In this document: piece after piece, positions 53,363 through 61,942 of the stretch
How the letters are laid out: every line of letters begins with the position of its first letter
Numbering within the stretch: position 1 is the first letter of the stretch
Source: Haloarcula halophila
Lineage (GTDB): Archaea; Halobacteriota; Halobacteria; Halobacteriales; Haloarculaceae
Assembly: GCF_029278565.1 (NCBI RefSeq)
Contig: NZ_CP119559.1
Span: 1,674,001-1,738,000, forward strand
Length of the DNA: 64,000 bases
Direction of reading: 5' to 3'
The notes under the pieces: model-generated
The model's database searches: none
Told to the model about the DNA's origin: nothing
The model's input: only the letters and a program-made list of their open reading frames with translations
Position numbers and translations under genes: made by a program

Positions 53363-53530
53363 ATGAGAGAGACGCTCCACACCGACGGGGCTCCCGCGGC
53401 CGTCGGCGCGTACAACCAGGCGACGACCACCGACGAGTTGGTGTGTACTGCCGGCCAGCTCCCGCCGACACGCGACGGCGACCTGCTCGGCGGCGCTGCC
53501 GTCGGGATCGAGGCGGTCGCCGCAAACTGA
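53363..53530 (+). pseudogene. truncated RidA (N-terminal fragment)
   Basis: A 55-codon frame: RETLHTDGAPAAVGAYNQAT and then ELVCTAGQLPPTRDGDLL match the first 40 or so residues of RidA (YjgF/UK114), normally about 125 residues. After DLLGG homology ends and a TGA follows; the C-terminal half with the catalytic Arg and substrate-binding residues is missing. GGTTTTTAAGCC upstream looks like a live promoter. The next gene's ATG overlaps its stop (TGATG). Deletion of the C-terminal half is the simplest history. Confidence 0.7.
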
Positions 53531-53733
53531 TGGATCGGACGACGAAATCCAGCCTCCTGTGGGGCGTCGTCGGCGCACTGAGCTTCCTCGTACTCGTCCA
53601 GGGGTACGAACTGCTCGCGGCCCGCCCCATCGCCGCGACGATCAAGGTCGGCGTGGCACTGGCTGTCGGTGTCGGCGCCACCGCCCTCACGCATACCGCC
53701 CGCGGACGACTGCTCGGAAACGAAAGCCCTTAA
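53530..53733 (+). CDS. 67-residue membrane protein
   Basis: A small protein with two hydrophobic segments (about 7-27 and 34-55). It starts MDRTTKSSLLWGVVGALSFL on the last base of the ridA-fragment stop and ends in a short basic tail. Similar small membrane proteins occur in other haloarchaea as far as I recall; function unknown. Its end is 28 bases before tRNA-Ser. Confidence 0.65.
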   Translation: MDRTTKSSLLWGVVGALSFLVLVQGYELLAARPIAATIKVGVALAVGVGATALTHTARGRLLGNESP

Positions 53734-53761
53734 TCGGCGGCCGCCACACAGTCGGTTGCGA

Positions 53762-53844
53762 GCCAGAGTGGCCGAACCTGGTAAGGCGCACGCCTGGAAA
53801 GCGTGTTCCCTTTGGGATTCTGGGTTCAAATCCCAGCTCTGGCG
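53762..53844 (+). tRNA. tRNA-Ser (GGA)
   Basis: A perfect acceptor stem pairs GCCAGAG at 53762-53768 with CTCTGGC at 53837-53843; discriminator G53844. The anticodon stem CACGC/GCGTG encloses CTGGAAA, giving anticodon GGA. A long variable arm with TCCC/GGGA marks a serine tRNA, and the T arm reads GGGTTCAAATCCC. No CCA is encoded, and no 3'-end copy is seen downstream. Confidence 0.95.
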
Positions 53845-53900
53845 TGCTTCTCACGGAAACTCCCCGGAGAGCCGTGGTTCCCGCCGATCGCCAACGGTTG

Positions 53901-54926
53901 TCAATCGGTCGTCCCGGAGTGTTCGTCGGCGAACTCAACGTCGTGGAGTTCGATCCGAGCGCCGCCGTCGCGTCCGGTCGTCGCCGTGACCCGCCAGTCG
54001 TGTGACGCCGCGAGTTCCCAGACGATGGCGAGTCCGAGCCCCGTCCCGGATTCCGCGGTGGTGTAGCCGCTCTCGAACACCCGGTCCACGTCGTCGAAGC
54101 CGGGACCGTCGTCCTCGACGTAGATCCCGGTTCCCGAATCGAGGGCGCCGACGGTGACCGCCTCGCCGCCGTGTTCGGCGGCGTTCCGAAAGAGGTTCTC
54201 CAGCAACTGCTGGAGGCGGTCGGGGTCGGCCAGGACCGTGGCGTCGGTCTCGGTTCGGAGCGTGGCGGTGTCGGTCTCGACGGTCCGCCAGGCCCGGTCG
54301 ACGACAGCCGGGAGTGCGACCGATTCGACCCGCAGGTCGGGGTCGCGCTCCCGGGCTAGCGTCAGGACGTCGTCGATCAGCGACTCCATCCGGTCGTGGG
54401 ACTCGGCGACGGCGTCGAGGTGTTCGCTCTCGTGGTCGCGGCGGGCGAGTTCGAGCTGACCGGACGCGACGTTTAGCGGGTTCCGCAGGTCGTGACTGAC
54501 CATGTTGGTGAACTGTTCCATCCGCTCGCGTTGCCGGACGAGCTGGTCGTTGGTCCGTTGGAGCCGTGCGGAGTAGACGCCGACGACCGCGCCGAGCGTG
54601 GCCCCGAACCCCAGCGAGGCGACCACCGCGAGGAGAAACGAGGTGTCGAACCGTCTGCTGATCTGACCGAAGAACGCACCGATACCGAAGAAGACCACCA
54701 CACCCAGCGCGGTCCAGCGGACGACGGTCCACCCGTGTCCGTCGAGTGCGCCGCCGTCCAGCCACCAGCCGTACACGACCAGTCCGAGACCGAGCACGAC
54801 CGGGAGACTGCTCTGGATCGCGAGCACGTGGAGGGGAGCGCCCCCGGGTGCCGCAGCCGCCGCTGTTCCCAACAGGATGCAGCAACCGAGCAACCCGACC
54901 AGGTTCCAGCGAACTATGTCCGACAT
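53901..54926 (-). CDS. membrane sensor histidine kinase
   Basis: A 341-residue kinase. Four hydrophobic segments fill about 8-120, with no PAS domain. The dimerisation/phosphoacceptor helix has SHDLRNPLN near 145, and the ATPase domain has the N box NLFRNAAEHGG, G1 DDGPGF and G2 GTGLGLAIV. The input is presumably within the membrane part. No response regulator is encoded nearby. The start at 54926 is used because it precedes the first membrane helix; the frame upstream runs through the neighbouring gene. Confidence 0.85.
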   Translation of the reverse strand: MSDIVRWNLVGLLGCCILLGTAAAAAPGGAPLHVLAIQSSLPVVLGLGLVVYGWWLDGGALDGHGWTVVRWTALGVVVFFGIGAFFGQISRRFDTSFLLAVVASLGFGATLGAVVGVYSARLQRTNDQLVRQRERMEQFTNMVSHDLRNPLNVASGQLELARRDHESEHLDAVAESHDRMESLIDDVLTLARERDPDLRVESVALPAVVDRAWRTVETDTATLRTETDATVLADPDRLQQLLENLFRNAAEHGGEAVTVGALDSGTGIYVEDDGPGFDDVDRVFESGYTTAESGTGLGLAIVWELAASHDWRVTATTGRDGGARIELHDVEFADEHSGTTD

Positions 54927-55020
54927 GTCCGTCGGCCATCGACGTATACGTGGTTTTCGGCATTTATTTCCGGTGTTTCGTCGGTTCCAGCGTCGGCGTG
55001 GAACCGGGCGCTGTGCCGGA

Positions 55021-55395
55021 TCAGTCCCACTGGAACAGTTCGAGCGTGTACCCTTCGGGATCCTCGACGAAGGCCGCGTAGGCGTCGGCTTCGGGGATCG
55101 TCGTCGGTTCCAGGACCGCCACACCGCCGGCCTCGATGGCCGTCTCGAACTGTTCGTCCACGTCGTCGACGGTAAAGGCGACGTGGTCGGTGTCGGCACG
55201 GCTCGGTGCGATCGGGGTCGTCCGGTCGGGGTCGTAGCGGAGCTGGATGTCGCCGTCCGAGCCCGGCCGTCCCAGGTAGACGTTCTCGACGCCGTTGAGC
55301 GTGAATCGGTTCGTCTCCTCGAACCCCAACGCCTCGTAGAACGCCATCGAGCGGTCGAGATCCGAGACACAGAGCGCGACGTGTGCCAAGTCCAT
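55021..55395 (-). CDS. glyoxalase-type (VOC superfamily) protein
   Basis: A 124-residue VOC protein with paired beta-alpha-beta-beta-beta units: LAHVALCVSDLDRSMAFYEA at the start and DHVAFTVDDVDEQFETAIEAG from about 70. Likely metal ligands are His5, Gln51 (DIQLRY), His71 and Glu119 (LELFQ), the pattern of lactoylglutathione lyase relatives. Haloarchaea lack glutathione, so the natural substrate may be another thiol adduct. Confidence 0.85.
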   Translation of the reverse strand: MDLAHVALCVSDLDRSMAFYEALGFEETNRFTLNGVENVYLGRPGSDGDIQLRYDPDRTTPIAPSRADTDHVAFTVDDVDEQFETAIEAGGVAVLEPTTIPEADAYAAFVEDPEGYTLELFQWD

Positions 55396-55484
55396 GCCCG
55401 GTTGGTTCGAGAGCCCCGGAGATGACTGTACCGATGTGGGACCGCCATCGGTGTTTTCAGGCTACAGACACAACGTCGGGCCGC

Positions 55485-56888
55485 ATGAGTGATTCGGGTC
55501 CCTCGACGCTCCTGCTTGAGTACACGCAAGACAAGATCGCAGTACTGGACGAGTCGGGGACCTACACATACGTCAACGCGGCCGCGGAGCCGATCCTCGG
55601 CTACGAACCCGCGGCGCTGGTCGGGACGAACGCCTTCGAGTACATCCATCCCGAGGAACGGGAGACAGTACAGGACGCCTTCGGCTCCGTCGTCGAGTCC
55701 GAGGCGTTCCAGGCGACAACGTCGACGTACCGCCACCGTGCCAGCGACGGGTCGTGGGTCTGGCTCGAAAGCCGGATGTCGAACGTGACCGACACCGAGC
55801 TAGAGGGGTACGTCGTCAGTTCCCGGGTCGTCACCGACCGCGTCGAGGCCGAACGGGAGCGTATCGAGAGCCAGGAGCGGCTCGCCGAACTGGCCGATAC
55901 CACCGACGATGTCCTGTGGGTGTTTGACGGGGACTGGGAGGAACTACTGTTCTGCAACCCGGCCTACGAGGCGGTGTACGGCAGGTCTGTCGAGGAACTC
56001 GAAGCGGACCCACAGAACTTCTTCGAGTGTATCTATCCACCGGATCGGGAGAGCGTCAGAGAGGCCTTAGAACAGCTTTCGGCCGGTGATCAGGTCGATA
56101 TGGAGTACCGCGTGAACCCCACGACGGGATATAACCGGTGGGTCTGGGTCCAGGGCGAACCCATCGTCAGGGACGGCGAGGTCGTCCGTATCGCGGGGTT
56201 CAGCCGCGATGTCACGTACCGTCGCCGCCGGGAGCGCCAGCTTTCGGTGCTCGATAACTTCCTGCGGCACAACATCCGCAACCAGTTGACCGTGGTCATC
56301 GGCAGCGCCGATACCCTGGAGTCCGACCCGACTGCGGACGTCAAGACCCACGCAGCGATGATCCGCCGTGCCGGCGAGGGACTCCTAGAGACTGCGGAGA
56401 AGCAACGCGACATCGTCGAGATGCTCACCGAGAAACCCCGGACCGCGACGACCGACATGGTCGGGGCGATCCAGACGGTCACCGGACGCCTCCGCGACCA
56501 GTACCCAGAGGCGGACATCGAGACGAGACTCCCCGAGACGGCAGTCGTCGACGGCCCCGGGGAACTGGAGTGTGCGATAGCGGAACTCGTCGAGAACGCC
56601 ATCCGCCACAACGATCGGGGGACGCCGTGGGTCCGGATCGCCGTCGAATCGGTCGGAGACCACGTCGAGATCACCGTCGACGACACCGCGGCCCCGATCC
56701 CGGAGTACGACCGGAACGTCCTGCTGGGCGACCACGAGATGTCGGCAGTCAACCACAGCCGCGGCTGTGGGCTCTGGCTCGTCTACTGGACCGTCGACCT
56801 GGCAGGGGGCGCTATCGAGCACACAACGGGCGAGCGGGGGAACACGGTGACGCTGTCCCTGCCCCGGGCATCGGGGTCCGGAGGGTGA
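55485..56888 (+). CDS. soluble PAS-PAS sensor histidine kinase
   Basis: A 467-residue kinase without membrane segments. Two PAS domains (about 10-125: YTYVNAAAEPILGYEPAALVG; about 135-255: NPAYEAVYGRSVEELEADP) precede a haloarchaeal-type phosphoacceptor helix with FLRHNIRNQLTVVIG near 267-281. The ATPase domain has ELVENAIRHND and GCGLWLVYWTVDLAGG. Cytoplasmic sensing through PAS domains, perhaps of redox or light, is the family norm; the signal is unknown. The partner regulator is not in the window. Confidence 0.88.
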   Translation: MSDSGPSTLLLEYTQDKIAVLDESGTYTYVNAAAEPILGYEPAALVGTNAFEYIHPEERETVQDAFGSVVESEAFQATTSTYRHRASDGSWVWLESRMSNVTDTELEGYVVSSRVVTDRVEAERERIESQERLAELADTTDDVLWVFDGDWEELLFCNPAYEAVYGRSVEELEADPQNFFECIYPPDRESVREALEQLSAGDQVDMEYRVNPTTGYNRWVWVQGEPIVRDGEVVRIAGFSRDVTYRRRRERQLSVLDNFLRHNIRNQLTVVIGSADTLESDPTADVKTHAAMIRRAGEGLLETAEKQRDIVEMLTEKPRTATTDMVGAIQTVTGRLRDQYPEADIETRLPETAVVDGPGELECAIAELVENAIRHNDRGTPWVRIAVESVGDHVEITVDDTAAPIPEYDRNVLLGDHEMSAVNHSRGCGLWLVYWTVDLAGGAIEHTTGERGNTVTLSLPRASGSGG

Positions 56889-56898
56889 CGGCGACGGG

Positions 56899-56907
56899 AA
56901 TTTATTC
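56899..56907 (+). promoter_or_regulatory. TATA box for the aldo/keto reductase gene
   Basis: AATTTATTC lies about 25 bases before the ATG at 56928, consistent with a leaderless transcript. Confidence 0.55.
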
Positions 56908-56927
56908 GCCGCGTCCGACCTCCGGCT

Positions 56928-57902
56928 ATGGAGTACACCACACTCGGTTCGACCGGGATGGAAGTCAGCAAGATCTGTCTGGGCTGTATGAGCTTCGGCA
57001 GCGACCGCGAGTGGATGTTAGACGAAGGGGAGAGTCACGACCTCATCGAGCGGGCGATCGAGCTGGGCGTGAACTTCTTCGACACCGCCAACGTCTACTC
57101 CGCCGGCGAGAGCGAGTCGATCCTGGGCGACGTGCTGGCGGAGTACGACCGCGACGAGCAGGTCGTCGCGACCAAGGTCCGGTTCCCCGGCGCCGACGAC
57201 CACCGGAACGCACGCGGACTCTCGCGGAAGACCGTCGAGCAGGAACTGGCGAACTCCCTGGACCGACTCGGGATGGAGACCGTCGACCTCTACCAGATCC
57301 ACCGCTGGGATTACGACACGCCCATCGAGACGACGCTGCGGGCGCTCGACGACGCCGTCCGGCGCGGGCAGGTCCGACACGTCGGTGCCTCCTCGATGTG
57401 GGCCTACCAGTTCCAGCGTGCCCTGGCGATCAGCGACCGCGAGGGGCTGGCCCGCTTCGAGACGATGCAGAACCTCTATCACCTGACGTACCGCGAGGAG
57501 GAGCGCGAGATGCTGCCCCTCTGTGATCGGGAGGACGTGGGCGTCATCCCGTGGAGTCCGCTGGGAGCGGGCTATCTCGCCCGCCCCCACGAGGAGTTCA
57601 CGTCGACGACCCGGGGCGTCCACGAGAACGAGAACGCGGAGGTCCCCTACGACGAGGGGGCGGGCAGCCAGGAGATCAACGAGCGCGTCCAGGAACTGGC
57701 CGCCGACTACGGCGTGACGATGGCCCAGATCGGGATGGCCTGGCACTTCGAGAACGAGTACACCACCGCGCCGATCCTCGGGACCTCCAGCGTCGAGCAC
57801 TTAGAGGAGGCCGTCGAGGCCCTGGAGATCGACCTCTCGGCGTCTGATATGGCATATCTGGAGGAGCCGTACGAGCCGGTTCCGGTGTACGGGCACGAAT
57901 AG
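56928..57902 (+). CDS. aldo/keto reductase
   Basis: A 324-residue TIM-barrel oxidoreductase. FFDTANVYSAGESE carries Asp52 and Tyr57 of the catalytic tetrad, VVATKVRFPG the Lys, and VDLYQIHRWD the His. The NADP end has IPWSPLGAGYL and GTSSVEHLEEAV. It reduces aldehydes or ketones; the substrate cannot be told. Followed by a repeat-rich gene-free stretch. Confidence 0.92.
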   Translation: MEYTTLGSTGMEVSKICLGCMSFGSDREWMLDEGESHDLIERAIELGVNFFDTANVYSAGESESILGDVLAEYDRDEQVVATKVRFPGADDHRNARGLSRKTVEQELANSLDRLGMETVDLYQIHRWDYDTPIETTLRALDDAVRRGQVRHVGASSMWAYQFQRALAISDREGLARFETMQNLYHLTYREEEREMLPLCDREDVGVIPWSPLGAGYLARPHEEFTSTTRGVHENENAEVPYDEGAGSQEINERVQELAADYGVTMAQIGMAWHFENEYTTAPILGTSSVEHLEEAVEALEIDLSASDMAYLEEPYEPVPVYGHE

Positions 57903-58173
57903 CGAGACTCCGAGCACAGCGAGGAGTCTCGACGGAACGGCGAACGGAGTGAGCCGTGGAGTAGCGAGGGACCGACCGGAGGGAGGTCCCTCGAAGCGGC
58001 GCAGCGGCGACCAGCGGGAGCCGCGAGTAGCGAGACTCCGAACGGAGTGAGGAGTCTCGGCGGAGCGGTGAGCGAAGCGAGCCGCGGAGTAGCGAGGGTC
58101 TGAGCAGAGCGGGACCGAAGCCCCGTATAGCGGGCGGTGAGCGGAGCGAGCCGCGAGCACCGAGATCGAACCG
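57903..58173. repeat. GC-rich tandem repeat with hairpins
   Basis: Two units of about 70 bases, starting TAGCGAGACTCCGA at 57900 and 58028, are 128 bases apart. Each holds the exact stem GAGACTCC/GGAGTCTC (57904-57911 with 57923-57930; 58032-58039 with 58051-58058). Another stem is GAGGGACC/GGTCCCTC (57966-57973 with 57985-57992). GAGCGGAGCGAGCCGCGAG near 58139 is a third, partial unit. No gene is present. Confidence 0.75.
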
Positions 58174-59052
58174 CTACAGCAACTCGCCGCGAGCGACCGG
58201 GACGACACGGCCCCCGACGCGAACGTCGACCGGGTCGCCGCTGGCGTCGGCCGACAGTTCCAGCAGCGACGGCCGTCCCATCTCGAACCCCTGTTCGACC
58301 CGGACGTCAACGGTGTCGCCGCCGAAAAACTCGTGGCGGGCCAGATACGCCGCGAGACAGCCGTTCGAGGAGCCGGTCGCCGGGTCCTCGGGGACGTCGT
58401 AGAAGGGCGCGAACACGCGGTCGGCGACGTCGTTGGCGTCGTCCCGCGGGTCCGGACAGAACGCCAGGACGTTCTTCGCCTCGCGCTCGCCGGTCACGCG
58501 GTCGTAGGCCGCCCGATCGAGGTCGACACTCGTCAGCGCCTCGCGATCGGCGAGCGGAACGACGATGGTCGGAAGCCCGGTCGAGACGACCTGAACCGGC
58601 CAGTCGGTGTCGAGTGCGTCGGTCGGGAGTCCCAAGACCGCCGCGAGATCCTCGTGGGCGAGGCGGTCACCGAACGCGGGGGGCTGTTGGGTCATCCACA
58701 GCGACTCGCCGTCGCCGTCCGCGACCGTCTCGACAGGGACGTCCCCGACCGGGAGATCCAGCACCACCGTCTCCGGCCGGCCGTCCGCGAGGTGCTCACG
58801 GATCACCGCCGCGGTTCCGAGCGTCGGGTGGCCGGCGAAGGGCACCTCCTCGGCGGGCGTGAAGATCCGGACCGGCCACGCGCCGTCCTCGGGCGGGCCG
58901 GTGACGAAGGTCGTCTCCGAGAAGCCCATCTCGGCAGCGATTGCCTGCATCTCCGTCGCGTCGAGACCGCCGGCGTCACAGACGACGGCGAGTTGGTTGC
59001 CGGCGTAGCGCTGGCGGGCGAACACGTCGACGAGGTGGAGCGGGCGGGACAT
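58174..59052 (-). CDS. PhzF-family isomerase-like protein
   Basis: A 292-residue protein with the PhzF/diaminopimelate-epimerase fold: RPLHLVDVFARQRYAGNQLAVV at the start, MGFSETTFV with the conserved Glu near 45, and FTPAEEVPFAGHPTLGTA. The C-terminal half has VPEDPATGSSNGCLAAYL. Family members isomerise small acids; the substrate here is unknown. Start at 59052 (MSRPLHLVDVF) removes an 81-codon open extension that would overlap the divergent DJ-1 gene. Confidence 0.9.
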   Translation of the reverse strand: MSRPLHLVDVFARQRYAGNQLAVVCDAGGLDATEMQAIAAEMGFSETTFVTGPPEDGAWPVRIFTPAEEVPFAGHPTLGTAAVIREHLADGRPETVVLDLPVGDVPVETVADGDGESLWMTQQPPAFGDRLAHEDLAAVLGLPTDALDTDWPVQVVSTGLPTIVVPLADREALTSVDLDRAAYDRVTGEREAKNVLAFCPDPRDDANDVADRVFAPFYDVPEDPATGSSNGCLAAYLARHEFFGGDTVDVRVEQGFEMGRPSLLELSADASGDPVDVRVGGRVVPVARGELL

Positions 59053-59142
59053 ATCCACGGGGTAGACGGCGCCGACAAAGAGCGTGTGGGAGCCGTGGTA
59101 CCACATCGCTATGGCTTTGCCGGTGGCGACGCTGTTCGAGGC

Positions 59143-59763
59143 ATGGACGCTGTCGCAGTGGTCTGTTACGAGGGATTCGACGAACTGGACGCCGTCGGTC
59201 CCTACGAGGTGTTCGAGAACGCTGCCCGCGCCGGTGCCGGGTGGGACGTGACACTCCGATCGGTCCGAGAGACCGAGAGGGTGACCGCCAGCCACGGCCT
59301 CCGCGTCGAACCGGACGGACCGTTAGCTGCCGCCGACGCTGACCTCCTGGTCGTCGCCGGTGGCGAGTGGAACACGCGCGGGGACAAGGGCGCGTGGGCG
59401 GAAGCCGAACGGGGCGAGTTACCCGAAGCGCTGGCCGCGGCCCACGACCGCGGCGCGACCGTCGCCGGCGTCTGTACCGGCGGGATGCTCCTGGCTCGGG
59501 CGGGACTGCTCGACGGGCGGCCGGCCGTCACCCATCGGGGCGCGATCGACGACCTCCGGGCGACTGGTGCCGAGGTGATCGACGCCCGCGTGGTCGACGA
59601 CGGCGACGTGCTGACCGCCGGCGGCGTTACCTCGGGGCTAGATCTCGCCGTCCATCTGGTCGCACGTGAGTGGGGTGAGGACGTGGCTGAACGGGTCGCC
59701 CGCGAGATGGAGTACGAACGCCGCGGGAGCGTCTACCGTGAATCCGGGAGTGGACAGCGGTAG
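59143..59763 (+). CDS. DJ-1/PfpI family protein
   Basis: A 206-residue protein with a class I amidotransferase-like fold. VVCYEGFDELDAVGPYEVFE supplies the conserved Glu, and VAGVCTGGMLLARAGLL the nucleophile Cys at about residue 109. TAGGVTSGLDLAVHLV near the C-terminus resembles the isocyanide hydratase/transcription-regulator branch rather than heat-shock proteases, but no DNA-binding domain is present. Divergent from the PhzF gene. Confidence 0.88.
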   Translation: MDAVAVVCYEGFDELDAVGPYEVFENAARAGAGWDVTLRSVRETERVTASHGLRVEPDGPLAAADADLLVVAGGEWNTRGDKGAWAEAERGELPEALAAAHDRGATVAGVCTGGMLLARAGLLDGRPAVTHRGAIDDLRATGAEVIDARVVDDGDVLTAGGVTSGLDLAVHLVAREWGEDVAERVAREMEYERRGSVYRESGSGQR

Positions 59764-59810
59764 TGGCTCGACTCGTGTGAACCCGTCTTCTCGCCCCCAG
59801 GCCGCCTGAT

Positions 59811-60878
59811 TCAGGCGTTGGCGTGGGCCTCGTTGAGCAGGTCCTGGACGTTGACCACTTCGTCGCGCTTGCTGCTCTCGATGGCCGCGAAGACGATAGC
59901 CATCGATTCGAGAACGGCGTCGACGTTGGTCTCCATCCGGGCGGTCCCGTCGAGCCAGTCACAGAACTGCTCGATGAGCCAGGTGTTCTCCCAGGTGGGG
60001 CGTTCGTCCAGCGGGAGCTGTTCGCCCTCGGGTTTCCGTCCCCAGTTGCCGACGTCGTCAGCGTCGAAGGGGTATCGGGTCAGTTCACGGTGGTCCAGGA
60101 CGATCGTCTCGTCGCGACACTCCGCGCGGAACTGTTCGTGGCTCCAGCCGTTCATCGCCGTAGCGTTGGCGTAACTCCCTTCGTACTGGACGCGGGTGCC
60201 GTCGGCGAAGTACATCGTCACGAAGCCGCTACAGTCCCCCTCGTAGTCGGCGGCGTCGGGGACCCACGTATCAGCATAGACCGTCTCACAGGGCGCGTCG
60301 ACAAGCGACGCCAGGATGTCCAGATGGTGGACCGCGCCGTCGAGCAACAGCAGGTCGTCCATCTCGTGGACGTAGTCGGAGTAGACCCCCCGCTCGCGGA
60401 CGTTGCCGGTGTACCGGGCCGTGAGATAGTCGATCGGGCTCGCCTCCTGAACCGCACGGCGAAACGTCGTCTTGTCCTGATCGAAGCGGTGGCTCATCGT
60501 GATCCCCATCTTCTTGTCGGCCTCCCTGACCTTCTTCGCGATCCGGACCGACCCCTCTAGCGTGTCCGCGATCGGTTTTTCCGAGAGGATGTGACAGTCG
60601 TGGTCGAGGGCGATGTCGACGACCGGTTCGTGGGCGGCCGGTGGGGTTACGATCGAGACGAAATCCGCCTCGCGTTCGCTCAGCGCCGTCTCAAGGTCCG
60701 TATAACACTGCTCTGAACCGAGGTTCAGCTCCGACTGGGCGAGCGTGAGCCGGTCGGCGTCGGTATCGACGGCGGCGACGACCTCGATGCGGTCGGCCGC
60801 GACGTTCGGCGGGATCGACTGTTCGACCCAGTGGCGTCCACGGCCACCGAGACCGACGTGTACCATCCGATAGGTCAT
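59811..60878 (-). CDS. Gfo/Idh/MocA family oxidoreductase
   Basis: A 355-residue protein. The Rossmann start is MVHVGLGGRGRHWVEQ, the catalytic-type Lys lies in LSEKPIADT (EKP motif), and a C-terminal alpha/beta domain reads VHEMDDLLLLDGAVHHLDIL with the conserved His pair. It oxidises or reduces a sugar or cyclitol with NAD(P); substrate unknown. It is transcribed leftward, 34 bases after the RNase Z start and in the opposite order to it, so the two genes are read in the same direction with rnz upstream. Confidence 0.88.
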   Translation of the reverse strand: MTYRMVHVGLGGRGRHWVEQSIPPNVAADRIEVVAAVDTDADRLTLAQSELNLGSEQCYTDLETALSEREADFVSIVTPPAAHEPVVDIALDHDCHILSEKPIADTLEGSVRIAKKVREADKKMGITMSHRFDQDKTTFRRAVQEASPIDYLTARYTGNVRERGVYSDYVHEMDDLLLLDGAVHHLDILASLVDAPCETVYADTWVPDAADYEGDCSGFVTMYFADGTRVQYEGSYANATAMNGWSHEQFRAECRDETIVLDHRELTRYPFDADDVGNWGRKPEGEQLPLDERPTWENTWLIEQFCDWLDGTARMETNVDAVLESMAIVFAAIESSKRDEVVNVQDLLNEAHANA

Positions 60879-60912
60879 ACCGCGGCTACCGCATCCGTCC
60901 GTAAAGGTACCA

Positions 60913-61836
60913 CTATTCGCCGTCGGGGAAGGCGACCTCGCGTTCGCGGCCGTCCTCGGGGACGAACACCTCGCCGTCGAAGACCTCGCCGGCCTCCGCC
61001 GCCAGTCGGTCGGTCTGCCCGGCGTAGCGCGTCGAGATGTGGGTCAGCGCCAGCGCGCGGACGCCGGCGTCGGCCGCGACCTGGCCGGCTTCGCGGGCCG
61101 TCGAGTGGGCCGTCGCCTGCGCGCGGTCGGCCCGGTCCTGTGCGAAGGTCGCGTCGTGGACGAGCAGGTCGGCGTCGGCGCTCGCCTCGACGACGGCGTC
61201 GGTCGGCCGGGTGTCACCGGTGTAGACGAACGTCCGCCCGGGACGAGGGGGGCCGACTACCTCCTCGGGCTGGACGGTCCGCCCGTCGTGTTCGATCGGG
61301 TCGCCCCGGTGGAGCTTCGAGTACTTCGGTCCCGGGGGGATACCCAGTTCTTCCTCTGCTTTCTCGCGGTCGAACCGACCCTTGCGGTCGTCCTCCGCGA
61401 GGACGTAGCCGACCGACGCGCACCGATGGGTCGTCGCGATCGCCCTGACGGTGTACTCCTCGCCGTCCAGCGCGACGTCACCGGCCGACAGTTCGTTGAT
61501 CCGGACCGGAAAGGACGGTTTCGTCCCGTTTGCCTCGATGAGTTGCCGAACGTTCCCGCGGGTTCCGGCGGGCGTGTGGATCGCGATGGGGGCGTCTCGG
61601 TCGTTGAAGTCGAACGTCTGGAGCAGCCCCGGAATCCCCAGGACGTGGTCGCCGTGGAGGTGGGTCACGAACAGGTGATCGACGGAGAACCCGGTTCCGA
61701 AACGCATCATCTGGCGCTGGGTCCCTTCGCCGCAGTCGAACAGGAGGTAATCGCCGTCCTTGTTGACGAACAGTCCGCTCGTGTTTCGCTGTGTCGTCGG
61801 CACGGCCCCACTCGTCCCGAGGAACGTCACGCGCAT
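60913..61836 (-). CDS. rnz: ribonuclease Z
   Basis: A 307-residue metallo-beta-lactamase fold protein. MRVTFLGTSGAVPTTQRNTS is the RNase Z start, HLHGDH at 59-64 is the main zinc motif, and further ligands lie in VLVHDATFAQD and LTHISTRY. The exosite-like insert (about 150-185) is present. It removes 3' trailers from pre-tRNA, which matters here since the tRNA genes lack CCA. The start at 61836 gives the conserved N-terminus. Confidence 0.95.
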   Translation of the reverse strand: MRVTFLGTSGAVPTTQRNTSGLFVNKDGDYLLFDCGEGTQRQMMRFGTGFSVDHLFVTHLHGDHVLGIPGLLQTFDFNDRDAPIAIHTPAGTRGNVRQLIEANGTKPSFPVRINELSAGDVALDGEEYTVRAIATTHRCASVGYVLAEDDRKGRFDREKAEEELGIPPGPKYSKLHRGDPIEHDGRTVQPEEVVGPPRPGRTFVYTGDTRPTDAVVEASADADLLVHDATFAQDRADRAQATAHSTAREAGQVAADAGVRALALTHISTRYAGQTDRLAAEAGEVFDGEVFVPEDGREREVAFPDGE

Positions 61837-61910
61837 CTCGTCGCACCGTCGGCCGCCGACGGGTAAACGCGTGTCGAAAACCACCGACCGCACACCCTGT
61901 CACCCGTTCA

Positions 61911-61920
61911 CATTTATACC
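61911..61920 (+). promoter_or_regulatory. TATA box for the TrkA-like gene
   Basis: CATTTATACC lies about 28 bases before the ATG at 61943, as expected for a leaderless transcript. Confidence 0.55.
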
Positions 61921-61942
61921 GGAGGCTGTCGTATCGGTCCCC

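Noticed and set aside
53762-53950. 3'-end copy after tRNA-Ser
   Set aside because: I looked for repeats of CCCAGCTCTGGCG downstream and found none, unlike the other three tRNA loci.
57900-58165. CRISPR array
   Set aside because: Only two to three imperfect units with internal hairpins and no unique spacers of regular length; no cas genes nearby.
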